DNA from: Sulfurospirillaceae bacterium
GTDB lineage: Bacteria; Campylobacterota; Campylobacteria; Campylobacterales; Sulfurospirillaceae
Direction of reading: 5' to 3'
DNA length: 9,169 nucleotides
Assembly (NCBI GenBank): GCA_028705785.1
Contig: JAQWCT010000096.1
Coordinates: 1 to 9,169, forward strand
The position numbers and the translations under genes are program-made. Of this stretch, positions 1 to 6,494 are shown in pieces; within the stretch, counting starts at the first letter, position 1, and every line of letters begins with the position of its first letter. The notes beneath the pieces were generated by a model. The model saw nothing but the letters and a program-made list of their open reading frames with translations, was not told the DNA's origin and searched no databases.

Positions 1-93
1 CCTAGTAAATTTTAACTCTAGGGGCATCGTAATTTAATAGTATGATATTTGTATGATTTTTAGTGTGACGAAAAAAGAAGTGACAAAGTGATG
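1..93. other. Left-edge intergenic stretch after recN
   Basis: This AT-rich stretch lies downstream of recN. It holds a tandem near-repeat, GTATGATATTT (40-50) followed directly by GTATGATTTTT (51-61). Each unit contains TATGAT, which resembles a -10 box on the plus strand, but no plus-strand gene follows. I see no convincing terminator hairpin for recN. A minus-strand ATG at 25-27 stays open to the window edge but has no ribosome binding site, so I do not call it a gene. Confidence 0.4.
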
Positions 94-1635
94 TTACAAA
101 TCGCTACTTTCCAAAAGAGATTTTGCAAATTGCATGGCTTCATCGCTCACATTTTCACCACTGACCATACGCGCAAGTTCTAAAATTCTCTCTTTTTCAC
201 CCAAAAGATGAACGCGACTCTCTTGAAGTGTATCTTTGGTAACCAAAAAGTGCAAATCTGCCTTAGAAGAGAGCTGTGGCTGGTGGGAGATAGCAAAAAT
301 TTGATACTTTTTGGAAAGTACCTTTAAGACATTGGCAACACTCATCGACTCTTTACCGCTGAGATTGGCATCGATTTCATCAAGAATTAAAATGCCTCCA
401 GTAGACTGTAAAAACTCATTATGGGTTGCGATGAAAGCTAGTCGGATACGATTGTATTCGCCTGAACTCACTTTTTTGAGGTCAACCTTTCCAAGCTCTA
501 CATGTAAAGCATCAAAGCCTAGTTCAAACATCTCTATTTCCTTTACATGTAAAGAAATATTAGGCATATAAAGTTGTTGTAGATAGCTATTGATTTTATC
601 TTGAAGCAGAGGGAGAGAGATTTTTCTTCTTTGGCTGATAGCCAAGGCTGACGCATTGATTAATGCCTCTTTTTCTTTGAGTACTTTTTCAAGTTTTGTT
701 TTTTCAAATGCCATATTTTCATATTTGGCGAGTTCTTCTTGACGCATTTTTCTCTGGCTGAGAGCCTCTTCAATCGAGCCATATCGCCTTTTGAGTCCTG
801 CTATTTTTTCGATGCGTTCCAACATTGCATCCACATCAATCTCTTCAAGCGCTTCTAATTTTTCATTTTCTCGCTCAAATAAAGCGCGAAGTTCATTCAT
901 GCACTCATCAAAAAAACTACTCTCCACCTCGGTAAGAGAGAGGACTTCGTGAACACTGCTTTCCATACTAAAAATGGCAGAAGCATTTTTAAGGGCAAGT
1001 TCGAGTTTCTCTTTTTTTGAAAGTGATTTTTTAAAAGACAACAAGGCTTCATCTTCGCCAATTTTGGGGGAAACTTCGTCAATTTTAGCGATCTCATAGC
1101 GGGCAAAGTCTTTGAGTTCTTCAAGCTTTTTTTCTTGTAAAACAATAGTATCAAATTCGTCTTTGAGGACTTTATACACCCCATAAGCTTCGCTAAATGA
1201 AGTAACTTCTTGTATATGTCTCGGCTCTTTTGAGGCACAAACCCCATCAAGTAGCCCTAAAAGTCTATTATTTTCAAACTCTGCATTATCTTTCATGGAA
1301 AGATAGTTCACAAAAGTGCGTGAAACTTCCATCATTCCTTTTTTGGAAACACTACTGCCATTAATAAAATAACGCGAACTTTTAGCTTTAAAAAATTTAA
1401 AGATATTAGGCGTTTCCTCTTCAAAACCAAATTCTTCAAGCCCTAAAAGACCATCAATCTCACACTCAATGACATCCGCCATCGCTTCGCCATAACCAAA
1501 CAAAGCAAGCAGTCCTTGCATCAAGACTGATTTTCCAGCACCACTTGGACCACTAAAGACATTAAGACCATGAGAAAATTGTATATCGCACTCTTTAAAA
1601 GAGAGTTGATTTTTGATGAGGAGTCGCTCTATCAC
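94..1635 (-). CDS. recN: DNA repair ATPase RecN
   Basis: RecN is an SMC-like cytoplasmic ATPase that acts in RecA-dependent repair of double-strand breaks. The product is 513 aa from the GTG start chosen here, shorter than the roughly 550 aa of E. coli RecN, as I recall for this class. Visible motifs: Walker A GPSGAGKS (29-36), a long Glu/Lys-rich coiled-coil middle (about 150-345) with a LKRRYG segment near 281, ABC signature VSSGE (389-393), Walker B ILILDEID (415-422), and the switch histidine in AISHQ (451). An in-frame TTG at 1645-1647 would add four residues. The GTG at 1633-1635 is preferred because it overlaps the nadK stop as GTGA, has GGGG a few bases upstream, and gives a protein starting MIERLLIK like its Campylobacter relatives. 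It is probably co-transcribed and translationally coupled with nadK. It carries two TACATGTA palindromes. Confidence 0.93.
   Translation of the reverse strand: MIERLLIKNQLSFKECDIQFSHGLNVFSGPSGAGKSVLMQGLLALFGYGEAMADVIECEIDGLLGLEEFGFEEETPNIFKFFKAKSSRYFINGSSVSKKGMMEVSRTFVNYLSMKDNAEFENNRLLGLLDGVCASKEPRHIQEVTSFSEAYGVYKVLKDEFDTIVLQEKKLEELKDFARYEIAKIDEVSPKIGEDEALLSFKKSLSKKEKLELALKNASAIFSMESSVHEVLSLTEVESSFFDECMNELRALFERENEKLEALEEIDVDAMLERIEKIAGLKRRYGSIEEALSQRKMRQEELAKYENMAFEKTKLEKVLKEKEALINASALAISQRRKISLPLLQDKINSYLQQLYMPNISLHVKEIEMFELGFDALHVELGKVDLKKVSSGEYNRIRLAFIATHNEFLQSTGGILILDEIDANLSGKESMSVANVLKVLSKKYQIFAISHQPQLSSKADLHFLVTKDTLQESRVHLLGEKERILELARMVSGENVSDEAMQFAKSLLESSDL
499..506. repeat. TACATGTA palindrome, site 1 (recN)
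   Basis: The coding-strand context is GCT TTA CAT GTA GAG (Leu-His-Val), inside the RecN C-terminal ATPase half. It lies 45 bp from site 2. Confidence 0.9.
541..554. repeat. Extended TACATGTA palindrome, site 2 (recN)
   Basis: CTTTACATGTAAAG is a perfect 14-bp palindrome. With flanks, CCTTTACATGTAAAGAAA (540-557) is an 18-bp exact match to the site in nadK (2084-2101). The coding-strand codons read TTA CAT GTA AAG (Leu-His-Val-Lys). Confidence 0.92.
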
Positions 1636-2507
1636 ACATTGCCCCAATGAAGTTTATTTTTTAAGACATCAAAATAATTTCTATCCAAACTATGGATGAG
1701 CTGTGCCCCTTTATCTGCTATCTTTACACTCACGAAATCCACATCGCTCATTTGATAAGTATCTTGTCCATCCACAACCACCACCGTATCGTCACTGCTC
1801 TCAAAAGAGATTTCAAAATCCACAGGAAGCACTAAAGACCTTTGCGTTAAAGAATGGGGGCAAATGGGTGTTAAAATCAAAGCTTCCATTAAAGGATATA
1901 CCACAGGACCTCCTGCGGAGAGGTTATATGCCGTTGAACCTGTTGGCGTGGAAACAATCAGCCCATCACCATAATACGAATTGAAAAGATGACCATCCAC
2001 AAAAGCTTTAATCGTCGTCATATGTGAAATTTGTGAACGGGAAAAAACGATGTCATTAAAAGCAACAACTTTTTGAATATCACCCTTTACATGTAAAGAA
2101 ACTTCAAGCATCATTCTGGTGTCAATACGATAATTGCCCGCAAAAATATCCTCGATAAACGCTTCAATCTCATTGGTTTGAATATCCGTTAAAAACCCTA
2201 GTTTTCCTGCGTGAATGCCCAAGACGGGTTTAGCACAAGCAAAACTTTTACGACACAAGGAAATCAGCGTTCCATCCCCTCCTAAAGAGATTAAAAAGTC
2301 ACTCTCTTTACAAATGGTCTCAAACTCAAAACCCTCATAACCTAAAAGTTTAGCACTCTCCTCTTCGATAAGAAGTTTTGCTTGATGTTTATTCAAGGCC
2401 TTTTGAATCTCTTCAATATAAGGGCGCAAGCTTGCATCATCTGGCTTACTGACAAGTCCAACTATACTAATAGTTGTTAATTTTTCATTTTTAAGGGTTA
2501 TTTTCAT
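1632..2507 (-). CDS. nadK: NAD kinase
   Basis: This enzyme phosphorylates NAD+ to NADP+ in the cytoplasm and is the essential source of NADP(H). The product is 291 aa, normal for bacterial NadK. Visible motifs: the catalytic/diphosphate-binding GGDGT (76-80), GIHAGKLGFL (97-106), AFND (149-152), the glycine-rich nucleotide-binding block DGLIVSTPTGSTAYNLSAGG (181-200), and VDGQ (245-248). The C-terminal LHWGN ending matches Campylobacter NadK. The ATG at 2505-2507 is chosen because the next upstream ATG (2532-2534) adds nine residues not expected in the family; neither has a good Shine-Dalgarno. It is first in a leftward pair with recN and diverges from the lipoprotein gene with a 76-nt gap. 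It carries one TACATGTA palindrome within a 14-bp perfect inverted repeat. Confidence 0.95.
   Translation of the reverse strand: MKITLKNEKLTTISIVGLVSKPDDASLRPYIEEIQKALNKHQAKLLIEEESAKLLGYEGFEFETICKESDFLISLGGDGTLISLCRKSFACAKPVLGIHAGKLGFLTDIQTNEIEAFIEDIFAGNYRIDTRMMLEVSLHVKGDIQKVVAFNDIVFSRSQISHMTTIKAFVDGHLFNSYYGDGLIVSTPTGSTAYNLSAGGPVVYPLMEALILTPICPHSLTQRSLVLPVDFEISFESSDDTVVVVDGQDTYQMSDVDFVSVKIADKGAQLIHSLDRNYFDVLKNKLHWGNV
2085..2098. repeat. Extended TACATGTA palindrome, site 3 (nadK)
   Basis: The same perfect 14-bp palindrome as in recN lies here, within an 18-bp exact repeat (2084-2101). It encodes Ser-Leu-His-Val-Lys at nadK residues 137-141. Confidence 0.92.
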
Positions 2508-2547
2508 GGTAACAAATTCTATCGTTAATTTCATTAAGCAAGGTTTA

Positions 2548-2556
2548 TGCTATAAT
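2548..2556 (+). promoter_or_regulatory. Extended -10 promoter for the lipoprotein gene
   Basis: TGCTATAAT is a perfect extended -10 (TGn plus TATAAT) with no recognisable -35 hexamer, as is usual for sigma-70 promoters in this class. Transcription would begin near 2563, leaving a leader of about 20 nt before the ATG at 2584. The site lies in the nadK/lipoprotein divergent gap, so it may overlap the unseen nadK promoter. Confidence 0.7.
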
Positions 2557-2570
2557 TTTGGCATATCTTT

Positions 2571-2576
2571 AAGGAG
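2571..2576 (+). promoter_or_regulatory. Ribosome binding site fixing the lipoprotein start
   Basis: AAGGAG lies 7 nt before the ATG at 2584. The same frame has an ATG upstream at 2506. The strong site here, the promoter downstream of 2506, and the signal peptide starting at 2584 all fix the true start at 2584. Confidence 0.85.
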
Positions 2577-2583
2577 TTATACC

Positions 2584-3150
2584 ATGAAAAATCTATTTTT
2601 TTTACTGCTACTAACCGTATTTATAAGTGGTTGTAGTTACAAAAATGATCCACTCACACTCAAATCTTACCAACCAGAATATGCAGGTCCTATTTCTAAA
2701 GACAAAAAAACTGTTTTTCTTCGATGGATAAAAGATGTGAGAACCGATAAAAATACTGTAGGCTATTTGCTTCAAAATGGTGACAAACTGGCAACACTTT
2801 ACAGCAATGTTGATTTTGTAGACAAATACAAAGAAGGGCTAGGCTACGCACTTAATCTTGCTGGATTTGACACAGATGCGGAGGCAAATATTGCTTCACT
2901 TGTCGTAGAAGTGTACATCAAAGACATCGAAGTCATTTATAACGATAAAAACTTTGATACCAATCTTAAAGGTGAGATAGCCATAGAAGTTATTATTCGA
3001 AAAGGTGAAGAAGTTATCACTCAAAACTTTAGACAAAAAGGCGGAAAATGGATCGCTCCATCGTTTAATTCAAAAGATTTAGAACCATTTTTGTATACAC
3101 TTTTTGCAGATAGTATCAATGACATAGTGACAAGGCTTACTAAAATTTAA
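2584..3150 (+). CDS. Putative YajG-like outer-membrane lipoprotein
   Basis: The product is a 188-aa predicted lipoprotein of unknown function. Residues 1-16 form a lipoprotein signal peptide (MKN, then a Leu/Phe-rich core) ending in the lipobox ISGC, with Cys17 as the lipidated residue. Ser at +2 suggests sorting to the outer membrane facing the periplasm. The mature part is alpha/beta without further membrane segments. The order of elements resembles the E. coli YajG family: a DVRTDK segment near 51-56, a helix before LAGF (about 80-95), a long VVEVYIKDIEV strand (107-117), then EIAIEVII and a C-terminal helix FADSINDIVTRL. That match is by eye and remote; an LptE-like or other periplasmic lipoprotein cannot be excluded. 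The gene is monocistronic, with its own extended -10 promoter, strong ribosome binding site and downstream hairpin. Confidence 0.72.
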   Translation: MKNLFFLLLLTVFISGCSYKNDPLTLKSYQPEYAGPISKDKKTVFLRWIKDVRTDKNTVGYLLQNGDKLATLYSNVDFVDKYKEGLGYALNLAGFDTDAEANIASLVVEVYIKDIEVIYNDKNFDTNLKGEIAIEVIIRKGEEVITQNFRQKGGKWIAPSFNSKDLEPFLYTLFADSINDIVTRLTKI

Positions 3151-3151
3151 A

Positions 3152-3175
3152 TTTAGAAGGGTTTTCCCTTCTAAA
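3152..3175. terminator. Bidirectional hairpin terminator
   Basis: A perfect 10-bp stem, TTTAGAAGGG / CCCTTCTAAA, with a TTTT loop sits exactly between two convergent genes: the lipoprotein (stop at 3150) and the diguanylate cyclase (stop at 3180). On the minus strand it is followed by a T-rich tract (TTTAAATTTT). On the plus strand the tail is less T-rich. It probably serves both transcripts and works better leftward. Confidence 0.8.
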
Positions 3176-3179
3176 CATC

Positions 3180-4019
3180 TTACCAATTACTGCAAATAAC
3201 TCTATTTCTACCTTGTTTTTTAGCCAAATAAAGAGCACCATCGGCTTCTTCAATCAATGCTTCTTTATCGGTAATCATATGACTCATAGCACAAACACCC
3301 ATGCTCACAGTCACTTGTATCACTTCTTGTGTAGAGCCAACTGTTACCATCGTTGTTTTTTCGATGATTTCTCTCAATCTCTCAGCCAACAGCGCTGCTT
3401 CTTGTTTACCACAACTTGGCGTAATAATAGCAATCTCTTCGCCTCCATACCGTGCAACAATATCGGTATCTCTAACGACTTCTAGGATAAGTCCAGAAAG
3501 ATTTTTTAAAACTTCGTCACCAATTTTATGTCCGTAAATATCATTGATTTTTTTAAAATGATCGACATCTAACATTATTACCGATAAAGGGATTTTATAT
3601 CTTTGGGCAAGGGTCACTTCTTCAATTATTTTTTGGTCAAAATATCTTCTATTTTTGATGCCCATCAGTCCATCAGTCACACTTTCTTGTTGAAACATGG
3701 ACAAGCGCTTAATGTCATTCATCGTTCGTAATGCCAGTTTCCCTACCAAATAACAAAAGATTCCTCCACATAAAAGCATGAGAGAAATAATCATTGGCAT
3801 AAGATTGACAACTTCACAAATATCTGAAAGATTATAGGCAAAAACAGCGTAACAGGGGATAAAAAAGAAGATAAGAATAATTAAAACTTTCCAACTTTTT
3901 TTGAGTTCGTCTTCTTCAAGTTCTGCGATCAATTTTCGTATTGGAGAGACAGATAGGGATAAAAAAACGGCTCCAAAAAAAATAAATACAAATTCAAAAA
4001 ATAGTATGGTTTGTTCCAT
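3180..4019 (-). CDS. Membrane-anchored diguanylate cyclase (GGDEF domain)
   Basis: The predicted enzyme makes the second messenger cyclic di-GMP from two GTP. The product is 279 aa. Three likely membrane helices (about 4-25, 43-63 and 74-96) form the N-terminal anchor. A short linker leads to a complete C-terminal GGDEF domain (about 110-277). Catalytic features: the DGLMGIKNRRYF entry motif (116-127), metal/substrate residues in LDVDHFKKIND (150-160), the active-site loop GGEEI (192-196, with Ile for the usual Phe), and ALYLAKKQGRNRV near the end. The allosteric I-site RxxD (Arg183 to Asp186) is present five residues before GGEEI, so product inhibition is expected. No PAS, HAMP, receiver or EAL domain is visible, so the signal sensed is unknown and must come through the short membrane part. 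It is monocistronic, convergent with the lipoprotein and divergent from aspS, with GGGAG 4 nt before the ATG. Confidence 0.9.
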   Translation of the reverse strand: MEQTILFFEFVFIFFGAVFLSLSVSPIRKLIAELEEDELKKSWKVLIILIFFFIPCYAVFAYNLSDICEVVNLMPMIISLMLLCGGIFCYLVGKLALRTMNDIKRLSMFQQESVTDGLMGIKNRRYFDQKIIEEVTLAQRYKIPLSVIMLDVDHFKKINDIYGHKIGDEVLKNLSGLILEVVRDTDIVARYGGEEIAIITPSCGKQEAALLAERLREIIEKTTMVTVGSTQEVIQVTVSMGVCAMSHMITDKEALIEEADGALYLAKKQGRNRVICSNW

Positions 4020-4055
4020 AAAACTCCCAAGAAGATTAAAAAACTATCGCTTGAA

Positions 4056-4064
4056 ATTGTATCA
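4056..4064 (-). promoter_or_regulatory. Candidate extended -10 promoter for the diguanylate cyclase gene
   Basis: Read on the minus strand, TGATACAAT is an extended -10 with one mismatch to TATAAT. It is preceded by T-rich runs typical of promoters in this class. It would give a leader of about 30 nt to the ATG at 4019. Confidence 0.5.
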
Positions 4065-4113
4065 CAATAATAAAAAAATTTCGTAAATAAACTAAAGACA
4101 AGCAATATTTGGC

Positions 4114-4119
4114 TATACT
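4114..4119 (+). promoter_or_regulatory. Candidate -10 box of the aspS-adk transcript
   Basis: TATACT lies about 40 nt before the aspS start and has no clear -35. It is the best -10 match in the gap shared with the diguanylate cyclase gene and would place the start of transcription near 4126. Confidence 0.5.
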
Positions 4120-4143
4120 CGTAACCTTAAAAACGACCTTAAT

Positions 4144-4149
4144 AGAGGA
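4144..4149 (+). promoter_or_regulatory. Ribosome binding site supporting a TTG start for aspS
   Basis: AGAGGA lies 8 nt before TTG at 4158. No in-frame ATG gives a protein with the expected MRSHYC N-terminus, so this site decides the unusual start codon. Confidence 0.75.
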
Positions 4150-4157
4150 ATAATAAA

Positions 4158-5906
4158 TTGAGAAGTCATTATTGTGCAGATTTAGATGTAGCAAATATCG
4201 GTGATATCGTAGAAGTATGTGGATGGGTCAATAGTCATAGAGATCATGGTGGTGTCATCTTTATCGACCTTCGTGATAAATCAGGACTCGTGCAATTGGT
4301 CTGTGATCCAGCAGACAGTGTAGAATCACACACTATTGCTTCACATGTAAGAGATGAATTTGTTTTAAGAATCAAAGGAAAAGTAAGAGCAAGAGGTGAA
4401 GGGTTAGAAAATCCACGCATCAAAACAGGTAAAATTGAAATTGTAGTCGATGAACTTATCGTTGAAAACACCAGTGAAACGGTCCCTTTCGTCATTGGAG
4501 ATCCTAATGTCGGAGAAGAAGTAAGACTTAAATATCGTTACCTTGACCTTAGAAATCATAAATCTTACGAAACTTTTAAACTCAGAAGTAAAGCAACTAT
4601 CGCGGTACGCAATTCTCTGGATAAACAAGGCTTTTTGGAAGTCGAAACGCCTATTTTGACCAAATCAACGCCTGAGGGTGCGCGAGATTATCTTGTTCCT
4701 AGCCGTGTTCACAATGGTGAATTTTACGCCCTTCCCCAATCTCCTCAGCTTTTTAAACAACTTTTGATGTGTGCTGGGTTTGACCGTTATTTTCAAGTTG
4801 CAAAATGCTTCAGAGATGAAGATTTAAGAGCTGATCGTCAACCAGAATTTACCCAAATCGACATTGAAATGAGTTTTTGTGACCAAGAAGATGTGATGAA
4901 GGTGACTGAAAACCTACTCAAAGATGTCTTTAAGGCATGTGGTCACGAAATCCAAACACCTTTTAACCGCATTCGTTTTAAAGATGCAATGGAAAAATAT
5001 GGCTCCGATAAACCAGACCTCAGATATGACCTTAGCATGATTGATGTTATCGATATTTTTGCCAATTGTCAAAATGAAATCTTTAGCAATATTGCTAAAG
5101 ATACAAAGAAAAATCGTATCAAAGCTCTCAAAGTACCAAACGGTGACAATATCTTCTCTAAACGCCAAATGCAAGGTTTTGAAGAGTATGTCAGAAAATT
5201 CGGCGCTTCAGGACTAGGTTACTTCCAAATGAAAGAAGACGGACTTAAAGGTCCTTTGACAAAGTTTTTCAGCGAAGAAGATATTCAAAAGATTATCACT
5301 TCCGCAGACTTACATGTAGGTGATGCTATCTTCTTTGGCGCAGGTGAAAAGAAACTGGTTCTTGACTATATGGGACGATTTAGAATCTTTTTAGCTGAAC
5401 AAATGAACATCATTCCTAAAGATGTTTTTGAGTTTGTTTGGGTGGTTGATTTTGAAATGTTTGAAGTTGAAAATGGCAAAGTCAAAGCCCTTCACCATCC
5501 ATTTACCATGCCAAAAGATATCGACAATACTCCAATAGACGAAATGGAATCTATCGCGTATGATGTTGTCCTTAACGGCACAGAACTTGGTGGAGGAAGT
5601 ATTAGGATTCATAAAAAAGAGATTCAACAAAAAGTCTTTAATTTGCTAGGTATCAGCGATGAAGAAGCCCATGAAAAGTTTGAATTTTTACTCGATGCAC
5701 TCAAATATGGCGCTCCTCCGCATGGTGGTTTAGCTATTGGTTTAGATAGACTCATGATGCTTATTACTAAAAGTGACAGTATCAGAGATGTTATTGCCTT
5801 CCCTAAAACACAAAAAGCACAGTGTATCTTAACGCGTGCTCCAAGTGTGGTAGAAAACGATCAATTACGAGACCTTGGTATCAGACTTCGCGAAAAAACT
5901 AAATAG
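4158..5906 (+). CDS. aspS: Aspartyl-tRNA synthetase, probably nondiscriminating
   Basis: This is a class IIb synthetase that charges tRNA(Asp), and probably also tRNA(Asn), with aspartate. The 582-aa length is normal for the bacterial type. Order of domains: anticodon-binding OB fold (1 to about 105), motif 1 and flipping loop (LEVETPILTKSTPEGARDYL, 160-179), motif 2 (FRDEDLRADRQPEFTQIDIE, 218-237), the bacterial GAD insertion (about 285-420), and motif 3 GLAIGLDRLM (524-533). His30 in RDHGG is the residue I recall for nondiscriminating AspRS (His31 in Pseudomonas aeruginosa), where E. coli has Leu. This would require GatCAB to make Asn-tRNA, as in Helicobacter. The TTG start gives the family N-terminus MRSHYC. 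The gene is followed after 11 nt by adk. It contains a perfect 24-bp palindrome and one TACATGTA site. Confidence 0.96.
   Translation: MRSHYCADLDVANIGDIVEVCGWVNSHRDHGGVIFIDLRDKSGLVQLVCDPADSVESHTIASHVRDEFVLRIKGKVRARGEGLENPRIKTGKIEIVVDELIVENTSETVPFVIGDPNVGEEVRLKYRYLDLRNHKSYETFKLRSKATIAVRNSLDKQGFLEVETPILTKSTPEGARDYLVPSRVHNGEFYALPQSPQLFKQLLMCAGFDRYFQVAKCFRDEDLRADRQPEFTQIDIEMSFCDQEDVMKVTENLLKDVFKACGHEIQTPFNRIRFKDAMEKYGSDKPDLRYDLSMIDVIDIFANCQNEIFSNIAKDTKKNRIKALKVPNGDNIFSKRQMQGFEEYVRKFGASGLGYFQMKEDGLKGPLTKFFSEEDIQKIITSADLHVGDAIFFGAGEKKLVLDYMGRFRIFLAEQMNIIPKDVFEFVWVVDFEMFEVENGKVKALHHPFTMPKDIDNTPIDEMESIAYDVVLNGTELGGGSIRIHKKEIQQKVFNLLGISDEEAHEKFEFLLDALKYGAPPHGGLAIGLDRLMMLITKSDSIRDVIAFPKTQKAQCILTRAPSVVENDQLRDLGIRLREKTK
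5079..5102. repeat. Perfect 24-bp palindrome inside aspS
   Basis: The half-site ATCTTTAGCAAT is followed immediately by its exact reverse complement, with no spacer. It lies in the GAD-domain part of aspS, coding for the IFSNIAKD segment. That protein segment is conserved in Campylobacter AspRS as I recall it, so the palindrome may be partly a by-product of protein constraint. Confidence 0.9.
5311..5318. repeat. TACATGTA palindrome, site 4 (aspS)
   Basis: The coding-strand context is GAC TTA CAT GTA GGT (Leu385-His-Val of AspRS). A one-mismatch relative, TCACATGTAA at 4341-4350, lies earlier in the same gene in the same codon phase. Confidence 0.9.
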
Positions 5907-5917
5907 AGGAGAGAGAA

Positions 5918-6490
5918 ATGAAAAAACTATTTTTAATTATTGGCGCCCCAGGAAGTGGAAAAACAACAGATGCGAGTTTAATCGCAGAAAAAAATAGCGA
6001 TACTATTGCGCACTACTCAACAGGCGAATTACTTCGTGATGAAGTTGCAAGTGGTAGCGAACTTGGCAAAACAATAGATTCATTTGTCAGTGCTGGCAAT
6101 CTTGTCCCTCTTGAAATCGTTATCAATACCATCGTAGGCGCTATTAAAAATAGCCCAAAAAACATCATCCTTATCGATGGTTTCCCTCGTTCAGATGAGC
6201 AAATGAGAGCCCTTGATGCCCTTTTAGCCAAAGAAACTTCCGTTCTACTTGTCAATGTGATTGAAGTTGAAGTGAGTGAGCAAACGGCAATGGATAGAGT
6301 ACTAGGCCGTGCCAGAGGTGCTGATGATAATGTGGTTGTTTTCAATAACCGTATGAAAGTCTATACTGACCCACTTTTAGGCATCCAATCGTTTTATGGT
6401 GCAAAAAACATCCTCCAAAAAATCAGTGGTGAACAAACTATCGAAGCAGTCGTAGCTGAAATGGAAGCTTTTATCAAAAGTAGAATTTAG
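5918..6490 (+). CDS. adk: Adenylate kinase, short-LID form
   Basis: This enzyme catalyses ATP + AMP = 2 ADP in the cytoplasm and maintains the adenylate energy charge. The product is 190 aa. Visible motifs: the P-loop GAPGSGKTT (9-17; most Adk have GAPGSGKGT, the Thr version being shared with Campylobacter), AMP-binding YSTGELLR (33-40), VPLEIV (63-68), DGFPR (87-91), and the short LID RVLGRARGADDN (127-138). The long zinc-type LID of many Gram-positive enzymes is absent. A strong GAGGAGAG ribosome binding site at 5906-5913 begins at the last base of the aspS stop codon. With only 11 nt between the genes, co-transcription with aspS is very likely. Confidence 0.96.
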   Translation: MKKLFLIIGAPGSGKTTDASLIAEKNSDTIAHYSTGELLRDEVASGSELGKTIDSFVSAGNLVPLEIVINTIVGAIKNSPKNIILIDGFPRSDEQMRALDALLAKETSVLLVNVIEVEVSEQTAMDRVLGRARGADDNVVVFNNRMKVYTDPLLGIQSFYGAKNILQKISGEQTIEAVVAEMEAFIKSRI

Positions 6491-6494
6491 CACT

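Noticed and set aside
1..22. CCTAG ... CTAGG inverted repeat as a recN terminator
   Set aside because: The stem is only 5 bp with a 12-nt loop and no T-rich tail, and it lies over 70 nt past the recN stop.
1..27. Minus-strand ATG at 25-27 with a reading frame open to the window edge (MPLELKFTR)
   Set aside because: Only nine codons are visible and there is no ribosome binding site upstream. A plus-strand frame ending at 36 is equally open to the left edge, so neither can be supported.
311..571. Plus-strand reading frame of 86 codons inside recN
   Set aside because: It is a shadow of recN, which has all RecN motifs in the opposite frame. The same applies to other frames opposite or inside nadK, aspS, adk, the CinA-like gene, the diguanylate cyclase gene and the amidase gene.
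2506..2583. Longer start for the lipoprotein at the ATG at 2506
   Set aside because: It would put 26 residues before a clear lipoprotein signal peptide and lies upstream of the TGCTATAAT promoter.
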